Shown: positions 17,880 to 27,514 of the stretch, piece after piece
Layout of the letters: each line of letters starts with the position of its first letter
How positions within the stretch are numbered: the stretch's first letter is position 1
Source: Planifilum fimeticola
Lineage (GTDB): Bacteria > Bacillota > Bacilli > Thermoactinomycetales > DSM-44946
Direction of reading: 5' to 3'
Assembly: GCF_003001905.1 (NCBI RefSeq)
Contig: NZ_PVNE01000025.1
Location: 1-58,137 of the forward strand
DNA length: 58,137 nt
Translations under genes and position numbers: made by a program
The notes under the pieces: generated by a model
Databases searched by the model: none
What the model saw: the letters and a program-made list of their open reading frames with translations, nothing else
What the model was told of the DNA's origin: nothing

Positions 17880-18719
17880 GTGTTTCAATCCGCAGTCTCC
17901 ATTCTGATGACGGGCCTTGTCACCCTGTTCCTTGTTTTGACCGTCACCTTGAAAAAAAATCCCCTTTCCGTCATCCTTCACTTCGGCAGGGATCTGATAA
18001 AAAGCAAGATCCTCCTCGCTCATGTGCTGGGCGCCATTTTCATTCTCCTGTTCAACAAATTCGAACTGATCGTGGAGTCCCATCTGAATACAACGGATTT
18101 CACCCAATACATATACCTGTTTGAAGGGAATATCACTCCCCTTGTTCAAAAGTGGCTGGAACATGACGCGCTCACCCAGGTGACGACCTTCTTTTATGTG
18201 ATCGTTTTCACGGTGATGATGTTCGCCTCACTGTTCGTATACCACCACGAGCAGGACCGACGGTCCCTCTATGCGCTGCTGTACGGGCTCGGTCTCAATT
18301 ACGTCATCGCCATCCCTTTTTTCCTGTTTGTACCGGTCAATGAAACCTGGTACATCCATCCCGAGGTTTCTCCCCTGTATCTGACGGCATATCCTCTTTT
18401 CGAGGATCAATACCGCTTTTTTTCCGGATTGGACAACTCCTTCCCCAGCCTACACACATCGATTTCCCTGACCCTGGCGACGATCGCCCTGCGGTCCCGC
18501 AATGTCCGCTTTGCGTGGATCGCCGCCGTTTCTGCGGCCGTCATCCTGTTTTCCGTCATCTACCTGGGAATTCACTGGTATGCCGATGTGATCGCCGGGA
18601 TCCTGCTGGCCTCAATCACCACCGGCTTGGCCTATCGGCTGAGCGAATATCCCCTGGGAACGCGTCAACTGGTTCTGCCCTCCCCGAACAAGACCCGCGC
18701 CGAACATTCCTCCTTTTAA
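17880..18719 (+). CDS. PAP2-superfamily membrane phosphatase/phosphotransferase
   Basis: A 279-residue polytopic protein. The PAP2 active-site pieces are present near the C-terminus: FPSLHTSISL (the PSGH-type motif) and YLGIHWYADVIAG (the SR-12-H-3-D-type motif with catalytic His and Asp). The long N-terminal membrane part resembles the inositolphosphorylceramide-synthase-like branch, so a lipid phosphate or a polyprenyl or phospholipid headgroup is a likely substrate. GTG 17880 follows GGGAGGG. It converges on yajC across a shared hairpin. Confidence 0.78.
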   Translation: MFQSAVSILMTGLVTLFLVLTVTLKKNPLSVILHFGRDLIKSKILLAHVLGAIFILLFNKFELIVESHLNTTDFTQYIYLFEGNITPLVQKWLEHDALTQVTTFFYVIVFTVMMFASLFVYHHEQDRRSLYALLYGLGLNYVIAIPFFLFVPVNETWYIHPEVSPLYLTAYPLFEDQYRFFSGLDNSFPSLHTSISLTLATIALRSRNVRFAWIAAVSAAVILFSVIYLGIHWYADVIAGILLASITTGLAYRLSEYPLGTRQLVLPSPNKTRAEHSSF

Positions 18720-18745
18720 ACAAAAAGGACCCGCAACGGGTCCTT
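18720..18745 (-). terminator. Terminator of the tgt-yajC transcript
   Basis: AAGGACCC (18725-18732) pairs with GGGTCCTT (18738-18745), followed on the minus strand by TTTTTG. It may also serve the converging PAP2 gene. Confidence 0.75.
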
Positions 18746-18764
18746 GAATTCTCCCTATGTACTC

Positions 18765-19058
18765 TCACTCTTTTTTCTCCCCGGCTTCCTCCTCCGGACG
18801 GATCACCGCATTGACCGCCGAACGCTCGAAAACCAGGCGGGTGTTGTCGCTCACCTTCAAGGTGACGCGATCTTCGGTCAGGTCGGTGATCGTCCCGTGC
18901 AATCCGCCGATCGTGATCACCTTGTCCCCCTTCTTCAGGGATTGCAGCATGGCGTTCCTTTCCTTCTGCCTCTTCTGCTGGGGACGAATCAGAAGAAACC
19001 AAAACACGACCAGCACCAAGATAAAAGGAAGCAACTGGGCCAAAAATGCGTTATTCAA
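18765..19058 (-). CDS. yajC: Preprotein translocase subunit YajC
   Basis: A 97-residue single-TM protein. A hydrophobic N-terminus (about residues 6-24) is followed by RPQQKRQKERNAMLQSLKKG and GDKVITIGGLHGTI, both YajC hallmarks. It associates with SecDF. TTG start behind AAAAGGAGG. It follows tgt and probably forms an operon with it. Confidence 0.94.
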   Translation of the reverse strand: MNNAFLAQLLPFILVLVVFWFLLIRPQQKRQKERNAMLQSLKKGDKVITIGGLHGTITDLTEDRVTLKVSDNTRLVFERSAVNAVIRPEEEAGEKKE

Positions 19059-19114
19059 GGGACTTCCTCCTTTTCATGATTCTTCTGGAACACTTATAGG
19101 TGGAAATCTCATCT

Positions 19115-20272
<1,158 letters not shown>

Positions 20273-20331
20273 TTATACCTTACAACCCAATCGGGTTAAA
20301 CCTGTTCAACAACATTTTGGACACCATCGCG

Positions 20332-21363
20332 CTAAAGAATCAGCATGGCATCCCCAAAGCTGAAAAAACGATACCTTTGATTCACCGCCTCTTCATAGGC
20401 GGCGAGGATCTGCCGCCGAGAGGCGAAAGCGCTCACCAGCATGAGCAGCGTGGAACGGGGAAGGTGAAAGTTGGTGATCAGCGCATCCACCGCCCGAAAC
20501 CGATACCCCGGATAAATGAAGATATCGGTCCAGCCCTTGGCCGGAACGATCTCCCCGTGCAATCCGGCCACGGTTTCCAGGGTGCGAACCGAAGTGGTTC
20601 CAACCGCCACCACGCGGCCGCCCCGCTTTCGGGCCGATCGAATCCTTTCCGCGGCCGCTTCGCCCACCTCGTAGTATTCCGCATGCATCCGGTGTTCCTC
20701 CACCCGTTCGGCGGTGACGGGACGAAAAGTCCCCAGTCCCACGTGCAGGGTGACCGAAGCGATGTCCACTCCTTTGTCTCGGATTTCCTCCAGAAGTTCC
20801 GGTGTAAAATGCAAACCGGCCGTCGGAGCCGCTGCCGAACCCACCGCCCGCGCGTAAACCGTTTGATAGCGCTCAGGATCCTCGAGGCGCTTCCGAATAT
20901 AGGGGGGAAGCGGCATTTCCCCGAGCCGCTCCAGCAGCGCCTCCAAATCCTCCGCCTCGTAGGCGAGCCGGACGATACGCCCTCCCGCCACGCCGGATTC
21001 CCCTTCCACCACCGCCTGAAGCTCCCCGTTTCCGAACAGGATGGTGCTCCCCGGTTTCAGCCGCCGGGCCGGCTTGGCCAAAACCTCCCAGCGATCCTCT
21101 CCCAGCGGCTTCAGCAGCAGAATCTCGACGCGGCCGCCGGTCTCCTTTTTCATTCCGATCAGCCGGGCGGGCCGGACGCGGGTATCGTTGATAACCAACA
21201 CGTCCCCCGGCCGCAGGTATTCCGTCAGATCGGAAAAGCGCCGGTGTTCCAGCTCCCCGGTCTCCCGATCAAGCACCATCAGTCGGGAGTCGGCGCGGCG
21301 GGGCGGCGGCGATTGGGCGATCAGCTCCTCGGGCAGATGAAAATCGAACTCTGACACATCCAT
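20332..21363 (-). CDS. queA: S-adenosylmethionine:tRNA ribosyltransferase-isomerase
   Basis: A 343-residue QueA that adds the epoxycyclopentanediol moiety of SAM to preQ1-modified tRNA. The start [20 protein letters not shown], the [18 protein letters not shown] core and the [16 protein letters not shown] tail are diagnostic. It lies between the ruv genes and tgt, as in Bacillus, though bofC is missing here. Confidence 0.96.
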   Translation of the reverse strand: MDVSEFDFHLPEELIAQSPPPRRADSRLMVLDRETGELEHRRFSDLTEYLRPGDVLVINDTRVRPARLIGMKKETGGRVEILLLKPLGEDRWEVLAKPARRLKPGSTILFGNGELQAVVEGESGVAGGRIVRLAYEAEDLEALLERLGEMPLPPYIRKRLEDPERYQTVYARAVGSAAAPTAGLHFTPELLEEIRDKGVDIASVTLHVGLGTFRPVTAERVEEHRMHAEYYEVGEAAAERIRSARKRGGRVVAVGTTSVRTLETVAGLHGEIVPAKGWTDIFIYPGYRFRAVDALITNFHLPRSTLLMLVSAFASRRQILAAYEEAVNQRYRFFSFGDAMLIL

Positions 21364-21393
21364 GCATTCAACCTCTTCCCGTCATCGAGGGCA

Positions 21394-21427
21394 AACAAAA
21401 AGACCGCCCCCGAAAGCGATATCGGTC
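21394..21427 (-). terminator. Terminator after the DUF2905 gene
   Basis: On the minus strand GACCG and CGGTC form a short stem around a GC-rich loop, followed by TTTTTGTTT. The stem is only about 5 bp, so the call is tentative. Confidence 0.45.
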
Positions 21428-21482
21428 GGCAGGTGCCGCCCACCAGGCAGTCATCCGCAAAACTTTACGGGATACCACCCGT

Positions 21483-21701
21483 TTACCGGAAAAAACGGAG
21501 CAGATAGAGCACCAGTGAGAGCACGAAGCTCAAAAGAATGCTTGTGACGATGGGAAAATAGAAACGAAAGTTTTCCTTTTCGATCACGATGTCCCCCGGC
21601 AGGCGACCGAGATGAAACCAACGGCCGCCCACCTGCCACAGCAAGCCGATCACCACGAGGACCACTCCGGTGACGATCAGGAATTTCGGAAACTGATTCA
21701 T
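21483..21701 (-). CDS. DUF2905 family small membrane protein
   Basis: A 72-residue protein with two TMs flanking the DUF2905 signature [21 protein letters not shown]. Function is unknown; it is often beside ruvB. ATG 21701 overlaps the ruvB stop by 4 bases (ATGA), showing it belongs to the ruv operon. Confidence 0.82.
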   Translation of the reverse strand: MNQFPKFLIVTGVVLVVIGLLWQVGGRWFHLGRLPGDIVIEKENFRFYFPIVTSILLSFVLSLVLYLLRFFR

Positions 21702-22693
21702 CGTGGCATCTCCATCCCGAAATGTTGATAACAACGGGGGGTGACCACGCGCCCGCGGGGAGTTCTTTCCAGAAAGCCGATCTGCATCAGGTACGGTTCA
21801 TACACGTCCTCCACCGTCTGGGCTTCCTCCCCGATCGTGGCGGCAATCGTCTCCAGTCCGACCGGGCCGCCGCGGAATTTTTCCATGATGGACATCAACA
21901 GCTTGTGGTCCACCTGGTCCAATCCCATTTTGTCCACTTGGATCCGGTCCAATGCGTCCCGGGCCGCCTCCAGGGTGATCACGCCGGCCCCTCTCACCTG
22001 AACGAAATCGCGAACCCGTTTGAGCAACCGGTTGGCCACGCGGGGGGTGCCCCTGGACCGCACCGCGATTTCCCGGGCGCCTTCCGTCCGAATGGACATC
22101 CCGAGCAGCTCGGCGGTTCTGCGGACGATCTGCGTCAGCTCCTCCACCGTGTAATATTCCAGGCGGCACACCACTCCGAACCGATCCCTGAGGGGGGAGG
22201 AAAGAGACCCCGCCCGGGTCGTCGCTCCCACCAGGGTGAAGGGAGGCAAATCCAGGCGGATCGATCGGGCGCTGGGCCCCTTGCCGATGACGATATCCAG
22301 AGCAAAATCCTCCATCGCCGGATACAAAACCTCTTCCACCGAACGGTTCAGGCGATGAATCTCGTCGATAAACAGCAGGTCCCCCGGCTGCAGATTGGTC
22401 AAAATGGCCGCCAAATCCCCGGGGCGCTCAATGGCCGGGCCGGAAGTGGTCCGGATCTGAACGCCCAATTCATTGGCGATGATGGTGGACAAGGTCGTCT
22501 TCCCCAGCCCCGGGGGACCGTGCAGAAGGACGTGATCCAAGGCCTCCCTCCGCATCTTGGCCGCTTCTATGTACACCTTCAGGTTTTCCTTCACCCGGGA
22601 TTGACCGATATACTCATGCAGATACCGGGGGCGCAGGCTGACCTCCATCGCGTCTTCCGCCGATTGACGGGCGGAGATGATCCGTTCCTCCAC
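21698..22693 (-). CDS. ruvB: Holliday junction branch-migration ATPase RuvB
   Basis: A 331-residue AAA+ motor. Walker [10 protein letters not shown] is at residues 59-67, Walker [11 protein letters not shown] follows, sensor 1 is GATTRAG, and a C-terminal winged helix ends the protein. GTG 22693 is set by the adjacent GGGAGGGGGGGG ribosome site; the ruvA stop is 1 base upstream, so the two are tightly coupled. Confidence 0.96.
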   Translation of the reverse strand: MEERIISARQSAEDAMEVSLRPRYLHEYIGQSRVKENLKVYIEAAKMRREALDHVLLHGPPGLGKTTLSTIIANELGVQIRTTSGPAIERPGDLAAILTNLQPGDLLFIDEIHRLNRSVEEVLYPAMEDFALDIVIGKGPSARSIRLDLPPFTLVGATTRAGSLSSPLRDRFGVVCRLEYYTVEELTQIVRRTAELLGMSIRTEGAREIAVRSRGTPRVANRLLKRVRDFVQVRGAGVITLEAARDALDRIQVDKMGLDQVDHKLLMSIMEKFRGGPVGLETIAATIGEEAQTVEDVYEPYLMQIGFLERTPRGRVVTPRCYQHFGMEMPR

Positions 22694-22694
22694 G

Positions 22695-23327
22695 TTACCC
22701 CCCCCCTCCCGGTCGTTTGGCGGATACCTGGAGCGCCTGACGGATCCAATCATCAAGGGCCGGTTCGGCGTCTCCCATCAGCTTCCGGGCTTCCCGAACC
22801 GCCTGGCTCGCTTCCTTCTCATTATATCCCAGGGCCATCAGGGCTTCAATCGCCTCCCCGGCGGTCCCGGATGCGATCCATTGCGGGCCGGTCGGAGAGA
22901 CATCCTCCTGGACGACGGGAACGTCGAAATCCTTCAGCTTGTCCTTCAAGTCGAGAACAATGCGTTGGGCCGTCTTCTTCCCGATGCCCGGAAGGCGGGT
23001 CAGAAAATGGAGGTCCTCCCCCCGGATGGCGCTCACCACCTCACCCACCGTCCCCCGGGCAAGGATGGCCATTCCCGCCTTGGGCCCGATCCCCGACACC
23101 TCCAACAGCATGGAGAACAGATCCCGTTCGACCCGGTCGGGAAAGCCGTACAGCGTCCAGCCATCCTCCCGGATAACCGGATGCGTGTAAAGGCGGACGC
23201 GTTTCCCCTCATCCCAGAGGTAGGGGCGGGGGCATACCACCCGGTAACCGATTCCCCCTTCCTTGATCACCAGGTAATTCGGACCGGTCCAGGCCACCTC
23301 GCCTTCCACAAATTCGATCACGCCCAT
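22695..23327 (-). CDS. ruvA: Holliday junction DNA helicase subunit RuvA
   Basis: A 210-residue protein with an OB-fold N-domain ([11 protein letters not shown]), two helix-hairpin-helix motifs ([15 protein letters not shown] and [15 protein letters not shown]) and a C-terminal RuvB-binding domain ([17 protein letters not shown]). ATG 23327 overlaps the end of ruvC by 10 bases. It binds four-way junctions and recruits RuvB. Confidence 0.95.
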   Translation of the reverse strand: MGVIEFVEGEVAWTGPNYLVIKEGGIGYRVVCPRPYLWDEGKRVRLYTHPVIREDGWTLYGFPDRVERDLFSMLLEVSGIGPKAGMAILARGTVGEVVSAIRGEDLHFLTRLPGIGKKTAQRIVLDLKDKLKDFDVPVVQEDVSPTGPQWIASGTAGEAIEALMALGYNEKEASQAVREARKLMGDAEPALDDWIRQALQVSAKRPGGGG

Positions 23328-23818
23328 CCTCCCCTTTCCAAGCGCTCCAACCCGGTCGAATGGGCCTGGCAGATGGCGATGGCCAAGGCATCCGCCGCAT
23401 CGTCCGGCTTCGGGACCTCGGACAGGGACAGAAGCAGGCGTACCATCTCCTGCACCTGCCGCTTTTCCGCCTGGCCGTATCCCACGACGGCCATTTTCAC
23501 CTGCAGCGGCGTATATTCGGTCACCGGCACCCCGGCTTCCTCGGATGCCAGCAAGAGGACGCCCCTCGCCTGTCCGACCGTAAAGGCGGTGGTCACATTT
23601 CGATTGAAGAAAAGCTTCTCCACCGCCACTACGTCCGGACCGTATTCCCGAAAAAGGCACCGCGCCTCATCGTAAATCCGCTTCAAACGGGCCGGTACGG
23701 ACAGGCCCGCCTCCGTCCGGATGCAGCCGTAATCGAGGGGAATCAAGCGATTTCCCCGCTGCTCCAACACGCCGTAACCCACGATGGCGATGCCGGGATC
23801 GATCCCGATGATTTTCAC
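23318..23818 (-). CDS. ruvC: Crossover junction endodeoxyribonuclease RuvC
   Basis: A 166-residue RNase-H-fold resolvase. Catalytic acids are visible: Asp7 (IGIDPG), Glu in AVEKLFFNRN, and the C-terminal DDAADALAIA pair. GTG 23818 has GGAGGAAAC upstream. B. subtilis uses RecU and lacks RuvC, so this organism carries the RuvABC set as one operon. Downstream genes are ruvA, ruvB and a DUF2905 gene. Confidence 0.95.
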   Translation of the reverse strand: MKIIGIDPGIAIVGYGVLEQRGNRLIPLDYGCIRTEAGLSVPARLKRIYDEARCLFREYGPDVVAVEKLFFNRNVTTAFTVGQARGVLLLASEEAGVPVTEYTPLQVKMAVVGYGQAEKRQVQEMVRLLLSLSEVPKPDDAADALAIAICQAHSTGLERLERGGWA

Positions 23819-23838
23819 ACTGTTTCCTCCTTGAGTGC

Positions 23839-23866
23839 GAACGCGCATTCTCTCTACGATTATAGC
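23839..23866 (-). promoter_or_regulatory. ruvC promoter with LexA-box-like site
   Basis: An extended -10 (TGCTATAAT on the minus strand, TATAAT at 23864-23859) is followed within 9 bases by GAATGCGCGTTC (23850-23839). This differs by one base from the Bacillus LexA core GAAC-N4-GTTC. ruvAB is SOS-controlled in B. subtilis, which makes the match plausible. Confidence 0.5.
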
Positions 23867-23906
23867 ACATTTTTCCTCGAACCACGGGGGGAACCTCCAC
23901 GAATCT

Positions 23907-24920
23907 CTACCGAACCGCTCCGAGGGATTCGCGTTTTCCCTCATCTTCCTCGTAGGCGGGAACCTTCAGCAGTTCAGGCACGGTGACCATCTCATAGCCC
24001 CGCTTTTTCAGGTCGGCGATTATCCGGGGAAGGGCCTGCACCGTGTTCTCCAGATTCCTACCGGCGGTGTGCTGTAGAATGACGGAACCCGGCCCGGCCT
24101 GCTGTCGCACCGTTCGGATGATCCGATCGGAAGATCTCCCGTCCCAATCCCTCGTGTCCACATTCCAATGGACGATGATCATGCCCCTTTGGCGGATCAG
24201 CCGCTCCACGCGCCGGTCCAGACTCCCGTAGGGAGCCCGGAACAACTTCGGCGACCTTCCCGTAATCTCCGAAATCACCCGGTTGGTCCTGTCCACTTCC
24301 CGCCTCACCCGGCTTGAATCCAATCGGGCCAAATTGGGATGGTTCCACGAATGGTTCGCCACCACATGCCCTTCCCTTACCATCCGGCGAACCAGATCGG
24401 GACGCTGCTCCGCCATCCTCCCCACGAGGAAAAAGGTGGCCCGCACCTTCTCCCGCTTCAGAATGTCCAAAATGCGGGACGTATACCTCCAATCCGGACC
24501 GTCATCAAAGGTAAGGGCAACTCTCTTTTTGTCCCTCGGCCCGTGAAAGTATAGAACGGAACGCTTCCCGTCATCCGTTCGGCGGTCGGGGGTATCCGCG
24601 GATTTCTTTTTTTCGGGCTCCCTTTGCCGCTTTGGTTCCGCCTTTTCACTCTTCTGTTTTTCGGCTACGATCTTCTTCTTTTCCGCTTCGTTCTTCTTCT
24701 TTTCGGCTGAAGACTTCATTCCAAAAACCTCGGTTTGCTCGGCCGCGGGCTCCGCTCCTAAAACCGCAGTTTGTGAATCCAGCCGTTTTAATTTCTTCTC
24801 GAGAACCTCCCGATGATCAACCCCGGGCTGTGAACCATCCACAGTCTGATTCTCCAAGGGCACGGGGCCGATCACCCACCAACACAACAGAAAAACCATC
24901 GCCCAAACGCCCTTCCTCAC
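23907..24920 (-). CDS. Secreted polysaccharide deacetylase (NodB domain)
   Basis: A 337-residue protein. An N-terminal signal/anchor helix (VWAMVFLLCWWVIG) is followed by a Lys/Glu-rich linker (about residues 68-110, repeated AEKKK) and a NodB domain from about 133. The metal and catalytic motifs are complete: TFDDGPD (137-143), NHSWNHPNL, RAPYG, HWNVDTRDW and ILQHT. It probably deacetylates peptidoglycan or another GlcNAc polymer outside the membrane, as PdaA/PdaB-like spore enzymes do. GTG 24920 has GAGAGGAGAG upstream. Confidence 0.88.
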   Translation of the reverse strand: MRKGVWAMVFLLCWWVIGPVPLENQTVDGSQPGVDHREVLEKKLKRLDSQTAVLGAEPAAEQTEVFGMKSSAEKKKNEAEKKKIVAEKQKSEKAEPKRQREPEKKKSADTPDRRTDDGKRSVLYFHGPRDKKRVALTFDDGPDWRYTSRILDILKREKVRATFFLVGRMAEQRPDLVRRMVREGHVVANHSWNHPNLARLDSSRVRREVDRTNRVISEITGRSPKLFRAPYGSLDRRVERLIRQRGMIIVHWNVDTRDWDGRSSDRIIRTVRQQAGPGSVILQHTAGRNLENTVQALPRIIADLKKRGYEMVTVPELLKVPAYEEDEGKRESLGAVR

Positions 24921-25219
24921 AGGTCTTCTCTCCTCTCCCGCTTTGTTTATATATATCAGTCGTGTGAAAATCGGTTCCTCCCCTTCCGCGGGGTGGCAAA
25001 GTCTGTTGTGTTGCATTAAAAGGCTGGCCTCATATTCTATTATTCTACTACATTTCTCCTATTTTTCAGCCCGTAAGAACGCATTTGCCGTCGCTCATCT
25101 CCGGTCCTCGCCGCCGGCCAACTCCCATCAGACAGGTGAGCGCTTCGGCTCTGCTCACGGTGGCAGGCAATCGCCCTTCACATCTCCACGAAATCGACGC
25201 CCCGGAACATCCGGGCAAG
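24921..25219. other. Intergenic region between the divergent deacetylase and DinB genes
   Basis: About 300 bases without a credible gene; the short open frames here lack ribosome sites and protein-like composition. The part near 24950-25080 is AT-rich (ATATATAT, ATTCTATTATTCTACT), fitting a promoter region for the deacetylase, but I cannot assign a sigma factor. Confidence 0.5.
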
Positions 25220-25248
25220 TTGACAAGCCGTGATTTCAGAGCTATTCT
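25220..25248 (+). promoter_or_regulatory. Sigma-A promoter of the DinB-family gene
   Basis: TTGACA (25220-25225), 17 bases, then TATTCT (25243-25248). It lies 76 bases upstream of the ATG at 25324, which has an AAAGGAG site. Confidence 0.7.
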
Positions 25249-25323
25249 TAAATGGATTGAAAATTTTTCCACGGTGATTTTTTAGGGATCTCCCGTAAAC
25301 CATCCAAAGAAAGGAGCGGACCG

Positions 25324-25791
25324 ATGAGCAGAGCGGATTCACTGCTTCAGCAATGGCTTCGTCACCGCACGGTGCTTCACGAATTGTTGCAGGCGATCGG
25401 CAACGAACACATGCATTACAAACCCTGGAAGGAAGCCTTTTCCCTCGGCGCCCTGGCGGTCCATATCGCCACCTCCTCAAGCATGTTCGTACAGGCTGTC
25501 AAAGACGGGGAATTTCCGCAACCATCCGAACCTCCTTCCTTCGAAACGATGGAGGATGTCCGGCGCCTGGTAAGCGAGCATACCGAAAAAACCAAATCCG
25601 ACTTCAACGCCTTGACTGACCGTCACCTGGATCAAACCATCCCCTGGGGACCCTATCGCGCCACCGGGGAACATTGGTTGATCACGATGCGGGATCACGA
25701 AATCCACCACAAGGGGCAACTGTTTGTCTACGCCCGGATGGTCGGCGTTGAACAGCTCCCTTTCTTCACCGTACAGCCGCCGAAAAAGTGA
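25324..25791 (+). CDS. DinB-family metalloprotein
   Basis: A 155-residue four-helix-bundle protein of the DinB/YfiT family. The three histidine metal ligands are visible: His in GALAVHIATSS (about residue 43) and the pair in MRDHEIHHKGQ (about residues 124-128). The family includes bacillithiol- or mycothiol-dependent transferases and damage-inducible proteins of unknown activity. It has its own promoter and a terminator shared with yebC. No LexA box is seen. Confidence 0.82.
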   Translation: MSRADSLLQQWLRHRTVLHELLQAIGNEHMHYKPWKEAFSLGALAVHIATSSSMFVQAVKDGEFPQPSEPPSFETMEDVRRLVSEHTEKTKSDFNALTDRHLDQTIPWGPYRATGEHWLITMRDHEIHHKGQLFVYARMVGVEQLPFFTVQPPKK

Positions 25792-25809
25792 TGCCCCGCC
25801 GAAAAAGAA

Positions 25810-25837
25810 GGTTCATCGGGTCGGTTCCCGATGAACC
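25810..25837. terminator. Bidirectional terminator between dinB-like gene and yebC
   Basis: An 11-bp perfect stem (GGTTCATCGGG with CCCGATGAACC) is flanked by CTCTTT on the plus side and TTCTTTTT on the minus side. It serves both converging genes. Confidence 0.8.
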
Positions 25838-25848
25838 CCTCTTTATCT

Positions 25849-26610
25849 TCACGCCTCCTGGCTGAGCTTCTCCATTTCCTCCTCGTCGATGTCGAAGTTG
25901 GAATGGATGTTTTGCACGTCATCGTGTTCCTCCAGGGCTTCGATGAGGGCGAGCATCTTCGATGCGTTCTCCCCGGTCAGAGAGACCGTGTTTTGGGGAA
26001 TCATCGTCACCTCTGCCGTCGTGAAGGTGAAGCCCATTTCCTCCAGGGCATTTTTTACGGTTTCGAAATCCTCGGGAGCGGTGGTGATCTCGAAGGAATC
26101 CCCGGAGACCTGGAAGTCTTCCGATCCGGCTTCCAGGGCGATCATCAGCACTTCATCTTCATCTTTATCGGTGCTGTTCCGATTGATGGTGAGAAGCCCC
26201 TTGCGGTCAAACATCCAGGCCACACAACCGGCTTCCCCAAGGCTCCCGCCCTTTTTGGAGAAAATGTATCGCATGTCGGCGGCGGTGCGGTTCCGATTGT
26301 CCGTCAAGGCCTCCACCATCACCGCAACTCCTCCCGGGCCGTATCCCTCGTAGGTCACCCGCTCATAGGCTTTCCCTCCGTCTTCGCCGGTCGCCTTTTT
26401 GATGGCCCTCTCTATATTATCATTCGGCATATTTTGTGACTTCGCCTTGGCGATGGCCAACCGCAACTTCTGATTGTTGTCGGGGTTGCCGCCCCCTTCC
26501 CGAGCGGCGACGAAAATTTCCCGCGCCAACTTGGCGAACAGTTTTCCCCTCAGCGCATCCTGACGCCCTTTTCGATGCTGAATGTTTTTCCATTTGGAAT
26601 GACCAGCCAT
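25849..26610 (-). CDS. YebC/PmpR-family regulator/translation factor
   Basis: A 253-residue YebC-family protein. MAGHSKWKNIQHRKGRQDA, MPNDNIERAIKKATG and GPGGVAVMVE are diagnostic. Members act as DNA-binding regulators, and some have been shown to help ribosomes through proline stretches. ATG 26610 is preferred to the GTG three codons upstream because GAGGAG fits it better. It is downstream of nadE. Confidence 0.93.
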   Translation of the reverse strand: MAGHSKWKNIQHRKGRQDALRGKLFAKLAREIFVAAREGGGNPDNNQKLRLAIAKAKSQNMPNDNIERAIKKATGEDGGKAYERVTYEGYGPGGVAVMVEALTDNRNRTAADMRYIFSKKGGSLGEAGCVAWMFDRKGLLTINRNSTDKDEDEVLMIALEAGSEDFQVSGDSFEITTAPEDFETVKNALEEMGFTFTTAEVTMIPQNTVSLTGENASKMLALIEALEEHDDVQNIHSNFDIDEEEMEKLSQEA

Positions 26611-26662
26611 CTGCCTCACTCCTCAACCCAAAAAAGTCCTTCTCTATAGTACCACGGGAGTT

Positions 26663-27514
26663 TTACAACCCCCAATCCCGCGGATAGCGAAAATCGGCGC
26701 CGATGGTCCGCCCGCTCACCTTGAGGATCACCGGCAACCTCCGCTTGTACTGGTTGGCGACGACCCGCCGATGCACCCGGTCGACCAGCTCCGGATCAAA
26801 CCCCCGGCGGACCAACCGTTCCCGCGAATAACGGCGGTCGACCATGAAATGGAGAAGACGGTCCACCTCCAGATAAGAGAAGCCCAATTCCGCCTCGTCC
26901 GTCTGGTCCGGCCACAGATCGGCGCTGGGCGGTTTTTTCAGGATCGATTCCGGAACCTCCAGGTGGGCCGACAGCTGACGGACCTGGGTTTTGTACAGAT
27001 CCCCCAGGGGATTGACGGCGGACGCCATATCCCCGTGCTGGGTCCCGTAACCCAGGAGCAACTCGGTTTTATTGCTCGTTCCGATCACCAAGGCTTGATG
27101 CTCCGCCGACAAATCGTACAGGATGCTCATCCGCTCCCGGGCCATCTTGTTTCCCCTGCGCAGCGGGGAAGCATCGGGAAATCCCGCGAAATACGCATCG
27201 ATCTGCGGCGTGATGTCAACGGTAACCGACTCCACCCCGACGGCTTCGACGGCCTCCCGGGCATCCTTCAGGCTGTCGGGGCTGCTTTCCCGGTACGGCA
27301 TGCAGACGGCCAACACGCCCTCCGGCCCGAACGCCCTGGCACACAGAAACAGGGCCAAAGCCGAATCAATTCCGCCGGAAACCCCGAGAATCACCTTCCG
27401 GAAACCGGTCTTCTCCACCTCCTCCCGAAGGGCGCGGGTAAGCAGTTCCACGGTCAGCTCCGCATCCAACCGCAAATAGGGCGCCTGGGCAAGCATCTCC
27501 TCCACCGGATTCAC
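26663..27514 (-). CDS. nadE: NAD synthetase, ATP-pyrophosphatase subunit
   Basis: A 283-residue synthetase domain that amidates deamido-NAD. The PP-loop SGGIDS is at residues 46-51; GTSNKTELLLGYGTQHGD and LGDLYKTQV are NadE hallmarks. Its ATG overlaps the stop of the upstream glutaminase gene by 4 bases (ATGA), so the pair looks like a glutamine-dependent enzyme split into two polypeptides. Most bacteria have either a fused glutaminase-synthetase or an ammonia-only form. Confidence 0.93.
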   Translation of the reverse strand: MNPVEEMLAQAPYLRLDAELTVELLTRALREEVEKTGFRKVILGVSGGIDSALALFLCARAFGPEGVLAVCMPYRESSPDSLKDAREAVEAVGVESVTVDITPQIDAYFAGFPDASPLRRGNKMARERMSILYDLSAEHQALVIGTSNKTELLLGYGTQHGDMASAVNPLGDLYKTQVRQLSAHLEVPESILKKPPSADLWPDQTDEAELGFSYLEVDRLLHFMVDRRYSRERLVRRGFDPELVDRVHRRVVANQYKRRLPVILKVSGRTIGADFRYPRDWGL

